This document shows, in pieces, positions 16,291-24,736 of a DNA stretch of 44,897 nt. The first letter of the stretch is position 1. Each line of letters opens with the position of its first letter. Made by a program: the position numbers and the translations under genes. Under the pieces are notes generated by a model. It ran no database searches, was not told where the DNA came from, and worked only from the letters and a program-made list of their open reading frames with translations. The DNA is from Clostridiales bacterium. Lineage in GTDB: Bacteria; Bacillota; Clostridia; Christensenellales; Pumilibacteraceae. The stretch lies in assembly GCA_022508425.1 (NCBI GenBank), contig JAFLVF010000006.1, positions 1-44,897 on the forward strand. Direction: 5' to 3'.

Positions 16291-16812
16291 TTAGAATATC
16301 GCTATCGTCTTGATGACTATGGGCGAAACGGGCACGTCCGAAAAATATTGCAGTTTGCCTGTCTTTACCTTGCCGTATTTTACGACCGCTTTTATACTCT
16401 CCTCGTCGGCGCATTTGCCGAATGCGGCATACTCGCCGTTGAGATAGTGCGCGTTTGCAACGCAGATAAAGAACTGCGACGACGCACTGTTCTTATCCGA
16501 AGTGCGCGCCATGGAGATAACGCCCTTGTCGTGCTTGAGCGTATTGTTAACGCCATTGCTGATAAACTCGCCCTTGATGGGGGTGGCCTGCTTGGGAATG
16601 AGCCCCTGCTGGGCGTCGTAGACGAATCCGCCGCCCTGTATCATGAAGTTGTCTATAACGCGGTGGAAGCACAGTCCGTCATAGAAATGCGCTCTGCTCA
16701 AGTCTATGAAGTTTTGCACGGTGATCGGAGCATATTTGGGATAAAGCTCGAGACTGATAGTATTTCCGTCCGTCATGATTATCCTTGCTTTTACTAAATT
16801 TCTACCTTCCAT
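16291..16812 (-). CDS. Cyclophilin-type peptidyl-prolyl cis-trans isomerase
   Basis: Cyclophilins speed proline isomerisation during folding. The 173-residue protein has NFIDLSRAHFYDGLCFHRVI with the catalytic arginine in FHRV. It also has FMIQGGG, GVISMARTSDKNSASSQFFIC and the final strand regions, all typical of small cytoplasmic cyclophilins. It has no signal peptide. AAGGTG 8 nt before the ATG supports the start. It has its own strong promoter and is monocistronic. Confidence 0.94.
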   Translation of the reverse strand: MEGRNLVKARIIMTDGNTISLELYPKYAPITVQNFIDLSRAHFYDGLCFHRVIDNFMIQGGGFVYDAQQGLIPKQATPIKGEFISNGVNNTLKHDKGVISMARTSDKNSASSQFFICVANAHYLNGEYAAFGKCADEESIKAVVKYGKVKTGKLQYFSDVPVSPIVIKTIAIF

Positions 16813-16859
16813 GATTGCACCTTCTTGAAATATTTTTTTGCGTTTTGCTTTATGATTTC

Positions 16860-16888
16860 ATTATAGCAAAATGGGCGGCTTTTGTCAA
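16860..16888 (-). promoter_or_regulatory. Consensus promoter of the cyclophilin gene
   Basis: On the - strand the -35 box is TTGACA (16883-16888), the spacer is 17 bp and the -10 box is TATAAT (16860-16865). Both hexamers match the consensus fully, so strong constitutive expression is likely. Confidence 0.9.
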
Positions 16889-16889
16889 C

Positions 16890-17813
16890 CTATAGCGCGC
16901 CCATTTCGTAACAGTCTATAGCGCGCTTTATCTCGTCCACAGACGTCGCGGAATTGACGAGCGCTCTAAGCTTCTTTACGCCTCTGCCATTAAAGTAATG
17001 CACGAAAAATTTCCTGCACTGTATGACGGTGTAGCGCTCGTCGAAATACTTGGCGAGTAGCTCTATATGCCGCCGCGCTATGTCCGCCGGACCTACACTT
17101 TCGCAGCCGAATACCGTAGGATCGGACAGCGCGGCGCGGCCTATCATGACCGCGGGAAAATCTTCGAGAGATTTGGCCAAATTGCTTCTGTCGACGTCGC
17201 CGCTAAGTATTATCGGCACACTGTTCTTATATTTTCGACAGATTTCTTTTACGGAACAATAATCGCTTTCCCCGGCATAACGTTGCGCGGCGTACCGCCC
17301 GTGCACCGTCACCGCGCTCGCCCCGCCTTCTATCACCGCACAGACCAGCTCGTCCGCCAAATTATATCCCATGTCGAAGCCCAGCCGCGTTTTGACGGTG
17401 ACCGTCCGACCTTTGTCCGCCACGGCGCGAACGATGCTTTTGGCAAGCTCGGGATTTTTCATGAGCGAGGAGCCGTCGCCGTTATTCGTAATCTTGGGCA
17501 TGGGACAGCCCATATTGACGTCGATAATATCGCAATCGATACGGTCGGCGGCATATGAAAAGTCGTCCGGAGTATTCCCGAACAGCTGAATGCACGACGG
17601 AGTTTCGAGCGGGGACAATCTCATCAACTCTTCTGTCGCGCGGTTATTGTACTTAATTCCGCGCACGGACACCATTTCGGTCACTGTCAGCCCCGCGCCG
17701 AAACCGATACACAGCTCGCGGAAAGCAATGTCCGTATAACCCGCCATGGGCGCGAGTATAACTCTGCCCACCGAGTAACGCCCTATATCGAAAGTGCCGT
17801 GCATAAAACCCAT
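16890..17813 (-). CDS. dus: tRNA-dihydrouridine synthase
   Basis: Dus enzymes reduce uridine in the tRNA D-loop with FMN and NADPH. The protein (307 residues) has the TIM-barrel opening LAPMAGYTDIAFRELC, VDVNMGCP-type segment (IDVNMGCPMPKITNNGDGS) with the catalytic cysteine, VKTRLGFD and AVTVHGRYAAQRY, then GDVDRS. The C-terminal helical tRNA-binding domain is present. It resembles the DusB branch. It starts 3 bases after the mazG stop, so the two are co-transcribed. A second in-frame ATG nine bases downstream is an alternative start. Confidence 0.93.
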   Translation of the reverse strand: MGFMHGTFDIGRYSVGRVILAPMAGYTDIAFRELCIGFGAGLTVTEMVSVRGIKYNNRATEELMRLSPLETPSCIQLFGNTPDDFSYAADRIDCDIIDVNMGCPMPKITNNGDGSSLMKNPELAKSIVRAVADKGRTVTVKTRLGFDMGYNLADELVCAVIEGGASAVTVHGRYAAQRYAGESDYCSVKEICRKYKNSVPIILSGDVDRSNLAKSLEDFPAVMIGRAALSDPTVFGCESVGPADIARRHIELLAKYFDERYTVIQCRKFFVHYFNGRGVKKLRALVNSATSVDEIKRAIDCYEMGAL

Positions 17814-17816
17814 AAT

Positions 17817-18647
17817 TTACAGCGAATGTATATATGCTTTGACGAGTTTGTTTACTTCCACTTCGGCGTCAAGGCCGCTCTCTTGCAACAGCGCCGCGCA
17901 AGCGACGATTGCGTTTGCGTAATCTTTGCTTTCGACGGCTTCATGCAATTGCGCAGACGGGTTTATCTCCTGCCCCGCTTTGACCGACTTTTTGTACACT
18001 TTTTGCGCGAGTAGCAGTGCCGGAAAAGCCTCGGGCAACTTCTGTAATTGATTTTTGAGCGAAGTATAATGCTTTTCGACCGCCTTGTTCTTCTCCCACA
18101 GCGTGATAGCGTCGTCGGCATTGCCCGCGCTGTCCTTGCCGAAGATAAACGTATGCCTGCTGACAAGCTTCTTGCACAGCCCGTCGCAAACGTCGTCGAA
18201 ATCGAACTCGTTGTCACGCCGCGCAATTGCCGATTGCAAGAGCGACTGCAAGAGCACGTCGCCGAACTCCTCGATCATGTTGTCCTTGTCGCGGTTGTCG
18301 ATGGCGTCGACCGCCTCATACGCTTCTTCTATCATATTGATACGAATGCTCTCGTGCGTCTGAACACTGTCCCACGGACAGCCGCCCGGCTTTTGCATCA
18401 GCCGATTGATGACGCGCACCGCGTCGACAACGTTGTAACGCTGTTTGTCGAAGTTTTCGACCGCGGGCATGGTAATCGTCTCCGCTTTGGCTATATCTAC
18501 TTCGCCGTACAGCCGGCGCAGCTTGCTCTCTACCTCGTCGAAATTGCCGTCGGTTACACCGTACACCTCGAGAGCAATGGATGTGTCTATCGCAACGGCT
18601 TTCAAAAAGCTATCCGCGCTCAATGTCATCTTGTCGGTATATTTCAT
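17817..18647 (-). CDS. mazG: MazG nucleotide pyrophosphohydrolase
   Basis: MazG removes non-canonical or damaged NTPs by hydrolysis to NMP and PPi. The protein (276 residues) has the all-alpha NTP-PPase signature PGGCPWDSVQTHESI, then EEAYEAVDAI and EEFGDVLLQ. The four acidic magnesium ligands (EExxE and ExxD) are in place. A second MazG-like half follows with DDAITLWEKNK. About 85 residues precede the catalytic part and lack a known domain. In YabN-type proteins a tetrapyrrole methylase domain sits there, so this may be a relic or linker. GGAG upstream and a clear promoter support the start. Confidence 0.9.
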   Translation of the reverse strand: MKYTDKMTLSADSFLKAVAIDTSIALEVYGVTDGNFDEVESKLRRLYGEVDIAKAETITMPAVENFDKQRYNVVDAVRVINRLMQKPGGCPWDSVQTHESIRINMIEEAYEAVDAIDNRDKDNMIEEFGDVLLQSLLQSAIARRDNEFDFDDVCDGLCKKLVSRHTFIFGKDSAGNADDAITLWEKNKAVEKHYTSLKNQLQKLPEAFPALLLAQKVYKKSVKAGQEINPSAQLHEAVESKDYANAIVACAALLQESGLDAEVEVNKLVKAYIHSL

Positions 18648-18677
18648 AAGTTTTCTCCGCTACAATTAACTATTTCA

Positions 18678-18706
18678 ATAATATACTTTTTCTCGATTAT
18701 TGTCAA
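18678..18706 (-). promoter_or_regulatory. Promoter of mazG-dus
   Basis: On the - strand the -35 box is TTGACA (18701-18706), the spacer is 17 bp and the -10 box is TATTAT (18678-18683). A leader of about 25 nt with GGAG precedes the mazG ATG. Confidence 0.85.
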
Positions 18707-18722
18707 GGGAAGAGACGTACAC

Positions 18723-18752
18723 AAAAAACACGGGTCGTTTAACCCGCGTTTT
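18723..18752 (-). terminator. Terminator upstream of mazG, for the M3 peptidase transcript
   Basis: CGGGT (18731-18735) pairs with ACCCG (18742-18746), extended by outer A-T pairs. On the - strand it runs into a T6 tract. It lies about 220 bases after the peptidase stop, so that transcript would have a long 3' untranslated tail. Confidence 0.7.
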
Positions 18753-18970
18753 ATGTGTGCATATATATACATATGTTATAAATAACTGCGTTTTAATCCT
18801 ATCGAGACTCGGCATCGAATATATATGGACAATTGTACAATTGCGTATACGAAGCAATCGGTTATTCGATGAGTAAATTTGCCCGCTTGCGGGAGTATAT
18901 TTGCAACTACGGCAAATTGGGCGGCCATCGCTGCTTGCAGCGGAACTTGCTCCGGGATATAATGCCTAAA

Positions 18971-20659
18971 TTATTCGAGAGACTTCAAATGCTTCTCGAC
19001 GGCGCCGCACAGGCTCTTCAGCGCGCCCTTATCGAACGGACTCTTCAACCCCGCCTCATGAGCGAGATCGTCTATCGTTTTGGTCCCGCCCTTCTCGACA
19101 AACTTCAAGTACTTATCGAGCGCGGTATCGAAATCTACGGTCGCAAGCTCGCCGAACTGCAATGCCAGACAGGAAGACAAGCAGTAGTCTATATAGTAGA
19201 ACGGCACTTCGTAAATGTGCTTTTGGTACTGCCACCGTCCGCCCAAAGCAAAGTACGGAATATCGGACATATCGACGTACGGACGGAACTTCCTTTCAAG
19301 CTCCGTCCACAGCGCCTTGCGCTCCGCAGGCGTCATCTCGGGACGGGTGTACACCAATTCCTGGAAATAATCGACGATAACACCGTACGGCAGGAAGTTG
19401 AACGCGTCGAAAATCTGTTGATAAGTGGCTTCTCTCGCGCAGTCGCCGTAGAACATGTCGTTATACTTGTTGCACAACGCCTCCATGCCCATGGAATGCG
19501 TTTCCGCCGTCTCCATTCCGCCGACGAATATATCGGTGTCGATATTGTTGGCGACTGCGCGACGGAAGGCGTACGCGTGGCCGAACTCGTGCGTCAATAC
19601 ACCGACGTCGTCCATAGTGCCGTTGAAGTTGGCGAAGATAAACGGCTGACCGTAGTCCATGATAATCTCGGCATAGCCGCCCGACAGCTTGCCCTCGCGC
19701 GCAACGCTGTCGATGGAATTGGAACTGCACATATCCCTGAAAAACTCGCCGAGAGATTTGTTCATATCGTCGTACATCTTCTGCGCGGCGGCATAAAGAT
19801 CGTCGGACGTGCCAATAGGGTCGATATTCCCGCCGGCGAGATAATTGTCGTTGTCGTAGATATGTATTTTGTCTACGTTAAGTCTCTTTGCCAAGGCTTC
19901 TTTGAGCCGCGCGATTGTGGGCACGACGTCATTAAGCACCGACTCGCGGAATATCGCTATCTCCTTTCTGCCGTAGTCTATATGTCCTATTCTGAGGTCG
20001 CCCATCTCGACGAAATTGCCGAATCCCATCTTCTTCGCCATGCGATCGCGCACCTTGACAAGCTTGTCGTACAATCGATCGAGCTTGTCGGCATTGTCGG
20101 ACAGAGTCTTACTGATAGACATATATGCGCGTTTTCTTACGTCGCGGTCTTTGTCCTTGGCGTACTTTTGTATCTCGCTGATGGTTACGCCCTTGCCCTC
20201 CCACTCGTATGTAAGCGACGCCATCAGATTGTCGTACTCGGTGACGAGCTTGTTTTCTTCGACGCTGTCCTCGATTATCTTCTCGTCGCGCACGCGGACG
20301 TTGGCGCGCATATGCGATATAATCAGCGGATTGATAATGTCGGACAGCTCGTCAATATACTTCGAGCCGACGATTGCGCGCTGGAATTCCGCTTCCTTTG
20401 CTCCCACGGCAGGTCCGTTCTCGTCGTAATAGTCCTGCTCTTTGGAATAAAACTCGTCGTTGACGTCGAGCGTATGGCGAATATATGCAAGCGATGACGA
20501 TGTCGCAAGATGATTGATCTCGTCCGTCACCTCCTTGCGGATATCGACAATCTCTTGTGCGGACTTGGCGTTCTTGACGCGCTCGATAGCACGCTCGTAC
20601 ATCTTGACCGCAGCGGCGCAATCGGCGCGCACATATTTCATTTCGTTGAATTTTACCAT
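18971..20659 (-). CDS. M3-family oligoendopeptidase (PepF-like)
   Basis: This cytoplasmic zinc peptidase cleaves short peptides. The protein (562 residues) has HEFGH at 357-361 in the HExxH arrangement. The third zinc ligand is a glutamate of METAETHSMGME near 382-386. The long N-terminal helical region is that of oligoendopeptidase F-type proteins, and the C-terminal GLKSPFDKGAL is the usual end. Length is normal. It lacks a signal peptide. AGGAGG about 12 nt upstream supports the ATG. A GC-rich hairpin lies directly between it and the GH13 gene. Confidence 0.92.
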   Translation of the reverse strand: MVKFNEMKYVRADCAAAVKMYERAIERVKNAKSAQEIVDIRKEVTDEINHLATSSSLAYIRHTLDVNDEFYSKEQDYYDENGPAVGAKEAEFQRAIVGSKYIDELSDIINPLIISHMRANVRVRDEKIIEDSVEENKLVTEYDNLMASLTYEWEGKGVTISEIQKYAKDKDRDVRKRAYMSISKTLSDNADKLDRLYDKLVKVRDRMAKKMGFGNFVEMGDLRIGHIDYGRKEIAIFRESVLNDVVPTIARLKEALAKRLNVDKIHIYDNDNYLAGGNIDPIGTSDDLYAAAQKMYDDMNKSLGEFFRDMCSSNSIDSVAREGKLSGGYAEIIMDYGQPFIFANFNGTMDDVGVLTHEFGHAYAFRRAVANNIDTDIFVGGMETAETHSMGMEALCNKYNDMFYGDCAREATYQQIFDAFNFLPYGVIVDYFQELVYTRPEMTPAERKALWTELERKFRPYVDMSDIPYFALGGRWQYQKHIYEVPFYYIDYCLSSCLALQFGELATVDFDTALDKYLKFVEKGGTKTIDDLAHEAGLKSPFDKGALKSLCGAVEKHLKSLE

Positions 20660-20681
20660 ATTAAAATCATGCCTCCTGCAA

Positions 20682-20711
20682 AACGGCGCAGACCGTAAAT
20701 TCTGCGCCGTT
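20682..20711 (-). terminator. Hairpin between the GH13 gene and the M3 peptidase gene
   Basis: Eleven bases (20682-20692) pair exactly with 20701-20711 around an 8-nt loop. On the - strand a TTTT run follows and then the AGGAGG of the peptidase gene. It is probably a partial or full terminator. Because it abuts the ribosome binding site it may also set relative expression. Confidence 0.65.
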
Positions 20712-20723
20712 GTATATACAAAA

Positions 20724-22262
20724 CTAAATTGAGAAAACCGTTGCCGACAGCGGCGGACAGTCTATGCCGGTCTTCTTGACCTTGGCGGGCTTTCCCGCCG
20801 AGAAGACGCACTCCGCTTTTTGCGGAAGCTCGACCGGCGCGGAGCTTTTAACTTTAAGCGGATTGACGACGACTACGAGCTTGCCGCGCTTATATACGAG
20901 CGGCTCGCTTCCCACCGCGTGCATGAATTCGAAGTCCTTTTCGACAAATTCCCTGTGCGCCTTGCGAAACGCGAACAGTTCCTTGACAAAGTTAAGAAGC
21001 GATTTCTTGTCGCGCTGTTGAGCGGCGACGTTAATATTCTTGTCGACGTCGGCTTTTAAGAATGGCCGGTCCGCCGAAGAAAAGCCGGCGTTTTTCGTAT
21101 CGTCCCATTGCATGGGTGTACGCGAGCCGGTACGGGCAAAGCCGCACTCGACTGACGGAATGCCCTTTTGATATTTCATGCCTATCTCGTCGCCGTAGTA
21201 CAGAAACGGCACGCCGGGAAGAGTAAACAGTGTCGTGTAAATGATTTTGAGCTGATCGTGATTGTAGAACGGCGCAAGACGGGGCGTGTCGTGATTACAG
21301 CTGATGATAGCGATGTGTCCGTTGTCTTTGACCGCGTTGTACCATTCGTTAAACTTATCCTTGATCACTCCGGCGTCACCGCGGCCGTCGGCGTCGAAAT
21401 AACTGTAAGTGTCTTTCTCCTCCTCGCCGCGCACGAGCAAATTGTACGGATTGCCGTGATGGTCGAGCATGAAATCGGCATGGAATCCGGCGCGTATTGC
21501 TTGCGGGTTGGACCATTCGGACACGAGCACGGCTTCGGGATATTCGTTGTCGAGCATTGTGCGAATTTCACGCCAAATTGCGCTCGTTGCCTTCTTCTCG
21601 CTCTGGTCGCCGTCGTTTTTAACCAACGAGTCGGCCATATCGACGCGGAACCCGTCCGCGCCGCGATCCAACCAAAACCGCATGACGCCTTTTAGCCACT
21701 CGCGCGTTTTCTTGGCGGCGTCGCTGTCGGCGCTCATCTGCCAGCTCGGATCGTCCACTCGCGCGAAGCCGTAGTTTAACGACGGTTGCGTCGAATAGAA
21801 ATTTACTATGTAATTGCCCTTTCTGTTGTGCCGACCTGAAATCGCCTTAAACCCTTCGGGGAAAATCCATTCTCCGTTCGTCCAGATAAAGCGGTCGTAC
21901 ATTTCGTTGGGAACATTTTCCGCGCTCTTAAGGAAATCGGGGTGTTGCTCGGACGTATGCCCCGGCACGAGGTCGAGTATTACCTTGATGCCCTTTGCGT
22001 GCGCCGAGCGGATAAATTCGTCAAAATCCTCCTCGGTCCCGAAGCGCGGCGAAACCTTAAAATAATCGCGCACATCATATCCGCCGTCCATAAAGGGCGA
22101 ATCGTAATGCGGATTGAGCCATATTGCGTTACAGCCGAGCGACTTGACGTAATCGAGTTTAGAGGTTATGCCCTTGAAATCGCCGTAACCGTCGCCGTTC
22201 GTGTCCATGAACGAATTGGGATAAATCTCGTAGAATACCGCGGACTTAAGCCAGCTTGACAT
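20724..22262 (-). CDS. GH13 alpha-glucosidase-like enzyme
   Basis: A glycoside hydrolase family 13 protein (512 residues) with no signal peptide, so it acts on imported oligosaccharides. It has the metal loop DTNGDGYGDFKG (20-31). The catalytic triad is Asp208 in GFRVDMAD, Glu249 in LVSEW and Asp325 in CNHDTPR. The second conserved region reads LVPGHTSEQHP, where the family usually has NHTS. The architecture fits oligo-1,6-glucosidase or alpha-glucosidase (GH13 subfamily 31-like), but the exact linkage cannot be set. GGAGG precedes the ATG. It follows the Wzz-domain gene by 45 bases and may be co-transcribed. Confidence 0.88.
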   Translation of the reverse strand: MSSWLKSAVFYEIYPNSFMDTNGDGYGDFKGITSKLDYVKSLGCNAIWLNPHYDSPFMDGGYDVRDYFKVSPRFGTEEDFDEFIRSAHAKGIKVILDLVPGHTSEQHPDFLKSAENVPNEMYDRFIWTNGEWIFPEGFKAISGRHNRKGNYIVNFYSTQPSLNYGFARVDDPSWQMSADSDAAKKTREWLKGVMRFWLDRGADGFRVDMADSLVKNDGDQSEKKATSAIWREIRTMLDNEYPEAVLVSEWSNPQAIRAGFHADFMLDHHGNPYNLLVRGEEEKDTYSYFDADGRGDAGVIKDKFNEWYNAVKDNGHIAIISCNHDTPRLAPFYNHDQLKIIYTTLFTLPGVPFLYYGDEIGMKYQKGIPSVECGFARTGSRTPMQWDDTKNAGFSSADRPFLKADVDKNINVAAQQRDKKSLLNFVKELFAFRKAHREFVEKDFEFMHAVGSEPLVYKRGKLVVVVNPLKVKSSAPVELPQKAECVFSAGKPAKVKKTGIDCPPLSATVFSI

Positions 22263-22307
22263 ACTTTACCTCCGAAAAAGTGCGCGTAATTTTCCTGTCT
22301 GACGATA

Positions 22308-23750
22308 TTATTCGCCTACTTTATCAGCGGGAGCGTTGGAGACTTTTTGCGCCTTCTTGCTCGATTTCGCCATGACCACGCCGTTGATAATGCACCCTAC
22401 GACCAAGCCTGCAATCGCCGCAACGACGAATACTATGATGATGGAAAAGCTCATGGTTCTGCGCGTAACGACAGCGGGCGCGACGCGGCGCACAGAGGTG
22501 GAAACGAAAGTCGTATCGTAGTAATCTGTAATCGTAGCATTTACCTTTGCAACAAGGTCCGCCGAATGTGACTCGAGCGAGACGACGGTGGCGGACGCGC
22601 GCGCAAGGAGCGCTTCGCTCGTCGGGTTTTCCTCGTCGAGCCGCTCAATCCTGAGATTGATATCGGACAGCTGATTCTGGTAGCTGTACGACTGAGCAAT
22701 CAGTTCGTTGAGCTCGTCAAGGTACTTGTAATATTCTTCGGGATAGCTGTTGGTAACTACGGGATTGCCGTTGGAATCGACGCTTGTAATGCTGTTTGGC
22801 TTGATGCCGTCGATGAGCTGTTTGAGAGGCTCGATACGGTATTGCATGAGGTTGTCGAGTTTAGCCGTAATGTCGGCAAGATTGTTTTCGAGCGAGGCGA
22901 CCGCAGTGGCCTTGTCTTTCCAAACATTGTTGGACAACAAGAATGCGTTAAACCTGCTGTAATCGTCTTGTAGACGGCCGATCTCGCTGATAAGCGAGGT
23001 AAATGTCGAATTTCCGCCCTTGCCGGTAGATACGAAGGTGGGCGCTTCGGTCTGAAGCTGCTTCAGATATTCGACAACGGCGGGCAGACTTCCCACGTAC
23101 TCGTCGTATATATCGAAATACTCGACGTTCTCGTTGTGGGACAAATTGTACATATCGGCGTCGAACATCTCCGTGACGGAGAAGCGCTTTTGGAAATCGT
23201 CCATATACGCCTCGACTATTTTGTTGAGGAGGAGAACGGTCTGCGCGTCCGACAGTCCAAGTCCTTTGGGATTGGATACTACGATAGTATAGCGCGTCGG
23301 GTGTAGCTCGTAATTGCGCAAAGCGTTGATTGCGTTCTGATCGCCCTCTGCCGCCGCCGCGCGCAACTCCAAATAATCCTCGGGCAAAACAGCCTCGACT
23401 CGCGTGTATTTACGCAGCTTGGAAATATCTTTGACAACGCCCGTCAACTCGGAACGTTTGACCGCCTCGTCGAGCACGTTGGCCGCTATTATATTACTCG
23501 TATTGAGTACGCCGCCGGCGGGGTCAAGCCCTTCGTCGACGCCGTCGTAAATAAACTCTATCGACGTTTCGCCGACAGGTTCGGACTTTGCAAAAAATTT
23601 GATGGGCAACGCTACGGCCGCGGCGAGCAAAACAGCCGCGACGACGGATATGATGATGATCAAATACCCCACTTTGAAAAAGTGCCCGATTTTCTTAAAG
23701 GTCAAACCCTCTTCGACAGCTTCTTCTTCGTACGCGTATCCTTGGTCCAT
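22308..23750 (-). CDS. Wzz-type polysaccharide co-polymerase-like membrane protein
   Basis: The protein (480 residues) has a short acidic N-terminus and a first membrane segment at about 28-52. A large extracytoplasmic helical domain rich in coiled-coil sequence follows, and then a second membrane segment at about 430-455. This is the two-helix topology of chain-length determinant (Wzz/YveK) proteins, which control the length of exported polysaccharide or regulate a tyrosine kinase. The proline-rich motif before the second segment is weak. No glycosyltransferase or kinase gene is adjacent, which is unusual. GAGAGGAAG precedes the ATG. Confidence 0.72.
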   Translation of the reverse strand: MDQGYAYEEEAVEEGLTFKKIGHFFKVGYLIIIISVVAAVLLAAAVALPIKFFAKSEPVGETSIEFIYDGVDEGLDPAGGVLNTSNIIAANVLDEAVKRSELTGVVKDISKLRKYTRVEAVLPEDYLELRAAAAEGDQNAINALRNYELHPTRYTIVVSNPKGLGLSDAQTVLLLNKIVEAYMDDFQKRFSVTEMFDADMYNLSHNENVEYFDIYDEYVGSLPAVVEYLKQLQTEAPTFVSTGKGGNSTFTSLISEIGRLQDDYSRFNAFLLSNNVWKDKATAVASLENNLADITAKLDNLMQYRIEPLKQLIDGIKPNSITSVDSNGNPVVTNSYPEEYYKYLDELNELIAQSYSYQNQLSDINLRIERLDEENPTSEALLARASATVVSLESHSADLVAKVNATITDYYDTTFVSTSVRRVAPAVVTRRTMSFSIIIVFVVAAIAGLVVGCIINGVVMAKSSKKAQKVSNAPADKVGE

Positions 23751-23798
23751 GATACTTCCTCTCTTCTATAGTATAGTACGAACAATCATACAAATAAT

Positions 23799-23827
23799 AG
23801 TATAACACCGTTTTTACAAAAAATCAA
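23799..23827 (-). promoter_or_regulatory. Promoter of the Wzz-domain gene
   Basis: On the - strand the -35 box is TTGATT (23822-23827), the spacer is 17 bp and the -10 box is TATACT (23799-23804). A leader of about 42 nt with GAGAGGAAG precedes the ATG. A second TATACT sits closer to the gene but lacks a -35. Confidence 0.6.
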
Positions 23828-23952
23828 CATTTTATCTCATATTTATACAATCGCGGGTATAATTTTGGATTATACTACGGCATTCTGCACAATGCGACAT
23901 CGTTTTTCGGCTTAAACCGTATCATGCCGTGCGCGCGGCACATACTAATACC

Positions 23953-24726
23953 ATGAAAAATATCGTAATCATAGGCGGCTCGAGCGGAATAGGCTTGAGC
24001 TTGGCGCAAAAGCTGACCGAAAACGGCGAAAACGTATACTGCATATCGAAATCGATCTGCCCGATAGACGGCGTGAATAATTCCGTAACAGACGTTCGCG
24101 ACATTGACAGGCTGAACGAGCATATACAAAAGATCAATCATATCGACGCGCTTGTATACTGCGCGGGAATTTCTCTCGCCTCGTCCGTCGAGTACGCAGA
24201 AGAGGAAATTATAGAAGAGCTCATCGACGTAAACCTTACATGCGCGATTTTGGCTGTAAAAGCGGCGTTGAGCAAGATGAGCGACGGCGGACGAATAATA
24301 CTGCTGTCGTCGTCCGGCGGCGTAGCGCCCATAGCGTTCGACGCGCCGTACTCGGCGAGCAAAGCCGGGCTTATCAAGCTGGCCGAAGCGCTCGACCTCG
24401 AACTGTCGCACATCGGAATCAAATGCACGGCGGCGGTGATACCGGGAGTACGCACACGCTTCTCTTTCAAAAGAAAAATATTCGACAGCGAAAAACAGCT
24501 TCGCTATGCGGACAAGCTAAAGAACGCGGCCGACGCGCTCATCAAGATAGAGCAAACTGGCGCAACCGCCGATTATATTTCCGATAAGCTTTTGAAAATT
24601 CTCGACGGCAAAAGTCCGCCGCCCGTCGTAATAGTCGGCGCGAAAAACAAAATAGGCATGTTCGTATACCGAATACTTCCACACTGCCTGAAAAGAAAAA
24701 TACTTCGATTTATCTACAAGATATAA
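23953..24726 (+). CDS. Short-chain dehydrogenase/reductase
   Basis: A classical SDR of 257 residues with a Rossmann fold. The nucleotide motif is GGSSGIG at 8-14, CAGIS follows beta-4, a catalytic serine lies in LLSSSGG, and YSASK holds Tyr133 and Lys137. Substrate specificity cannot be read from sequence. The ATG at 23953 is preferred to one at 23929, which would add eight residues before the first beta strand. No Shine-Dalgarno sequence is visible. It stands alone on the + strand, divergent from the Wzz gene and convergent with recF. A basic, aromatic C-terminal tail after residue 220 is longer than in simple SDRs. Confidence 0.9.
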   Translation: MKNIVIIGGSSGIGLSLAQKLTENGENVYCISKSICPIDGVNNSVTDVRDIDRLNEHIQKINHIDALVYCAGISLASSVEYAEEEIIEELIDVNLTCAILAVKAALSKMSDGGRIILLSSSGGVAPIAFDAPYSASKAGLIKLAEALDLELSHIGIKCTAAVIPGVRTRFSFKRKIFDSEKQLRYADKLKNAADALIKIEQTGATADYISDKLLKILDGKSPPPVVIVGAKNKIGMFVYRILPHCLKRKILRFIYKI

Positions 24727-24736
24727 TCGACCGCCG

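Larger units (their letters stand above)
18648..18970. other. Gene-free interval between mazG and the M3 peptidase gene
   Basis: These 323 bases hold the mazG promoter, a - strand terminator and a 14-bp perfect palindrome CAATTGTACAATTG (18830-18843). Two tight hairpins sharing GCAAGC when read on the - strand are also present: CGCTGCAAGCAGCG near 18929-18942 and CCCGCAAGCGGG near 18882-18893. After the peptidase stop the same - strand frame stays open for about 60 codons, but with no start codon context or known motif. I see no supportable gene. Confidence 0.6.

Noticed and set aside
18675-18857. A 60-codon - strand frame in the gap beside mazG
   Set aside because: It crosses the terminator and the mazG promoter, has no ribosome binding site and shows no protein-like pattern.
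18833-20497. A 554-codon open frame on the + strand opposite the M3 peptidase gene, starting in the gap at 18833
   Set aside because: It is antisense to a gene with clear motifs and a ribosome binding site. It has no start signals and its composition mirrors the complementary codons. Long antisense frames are common at this GC content.
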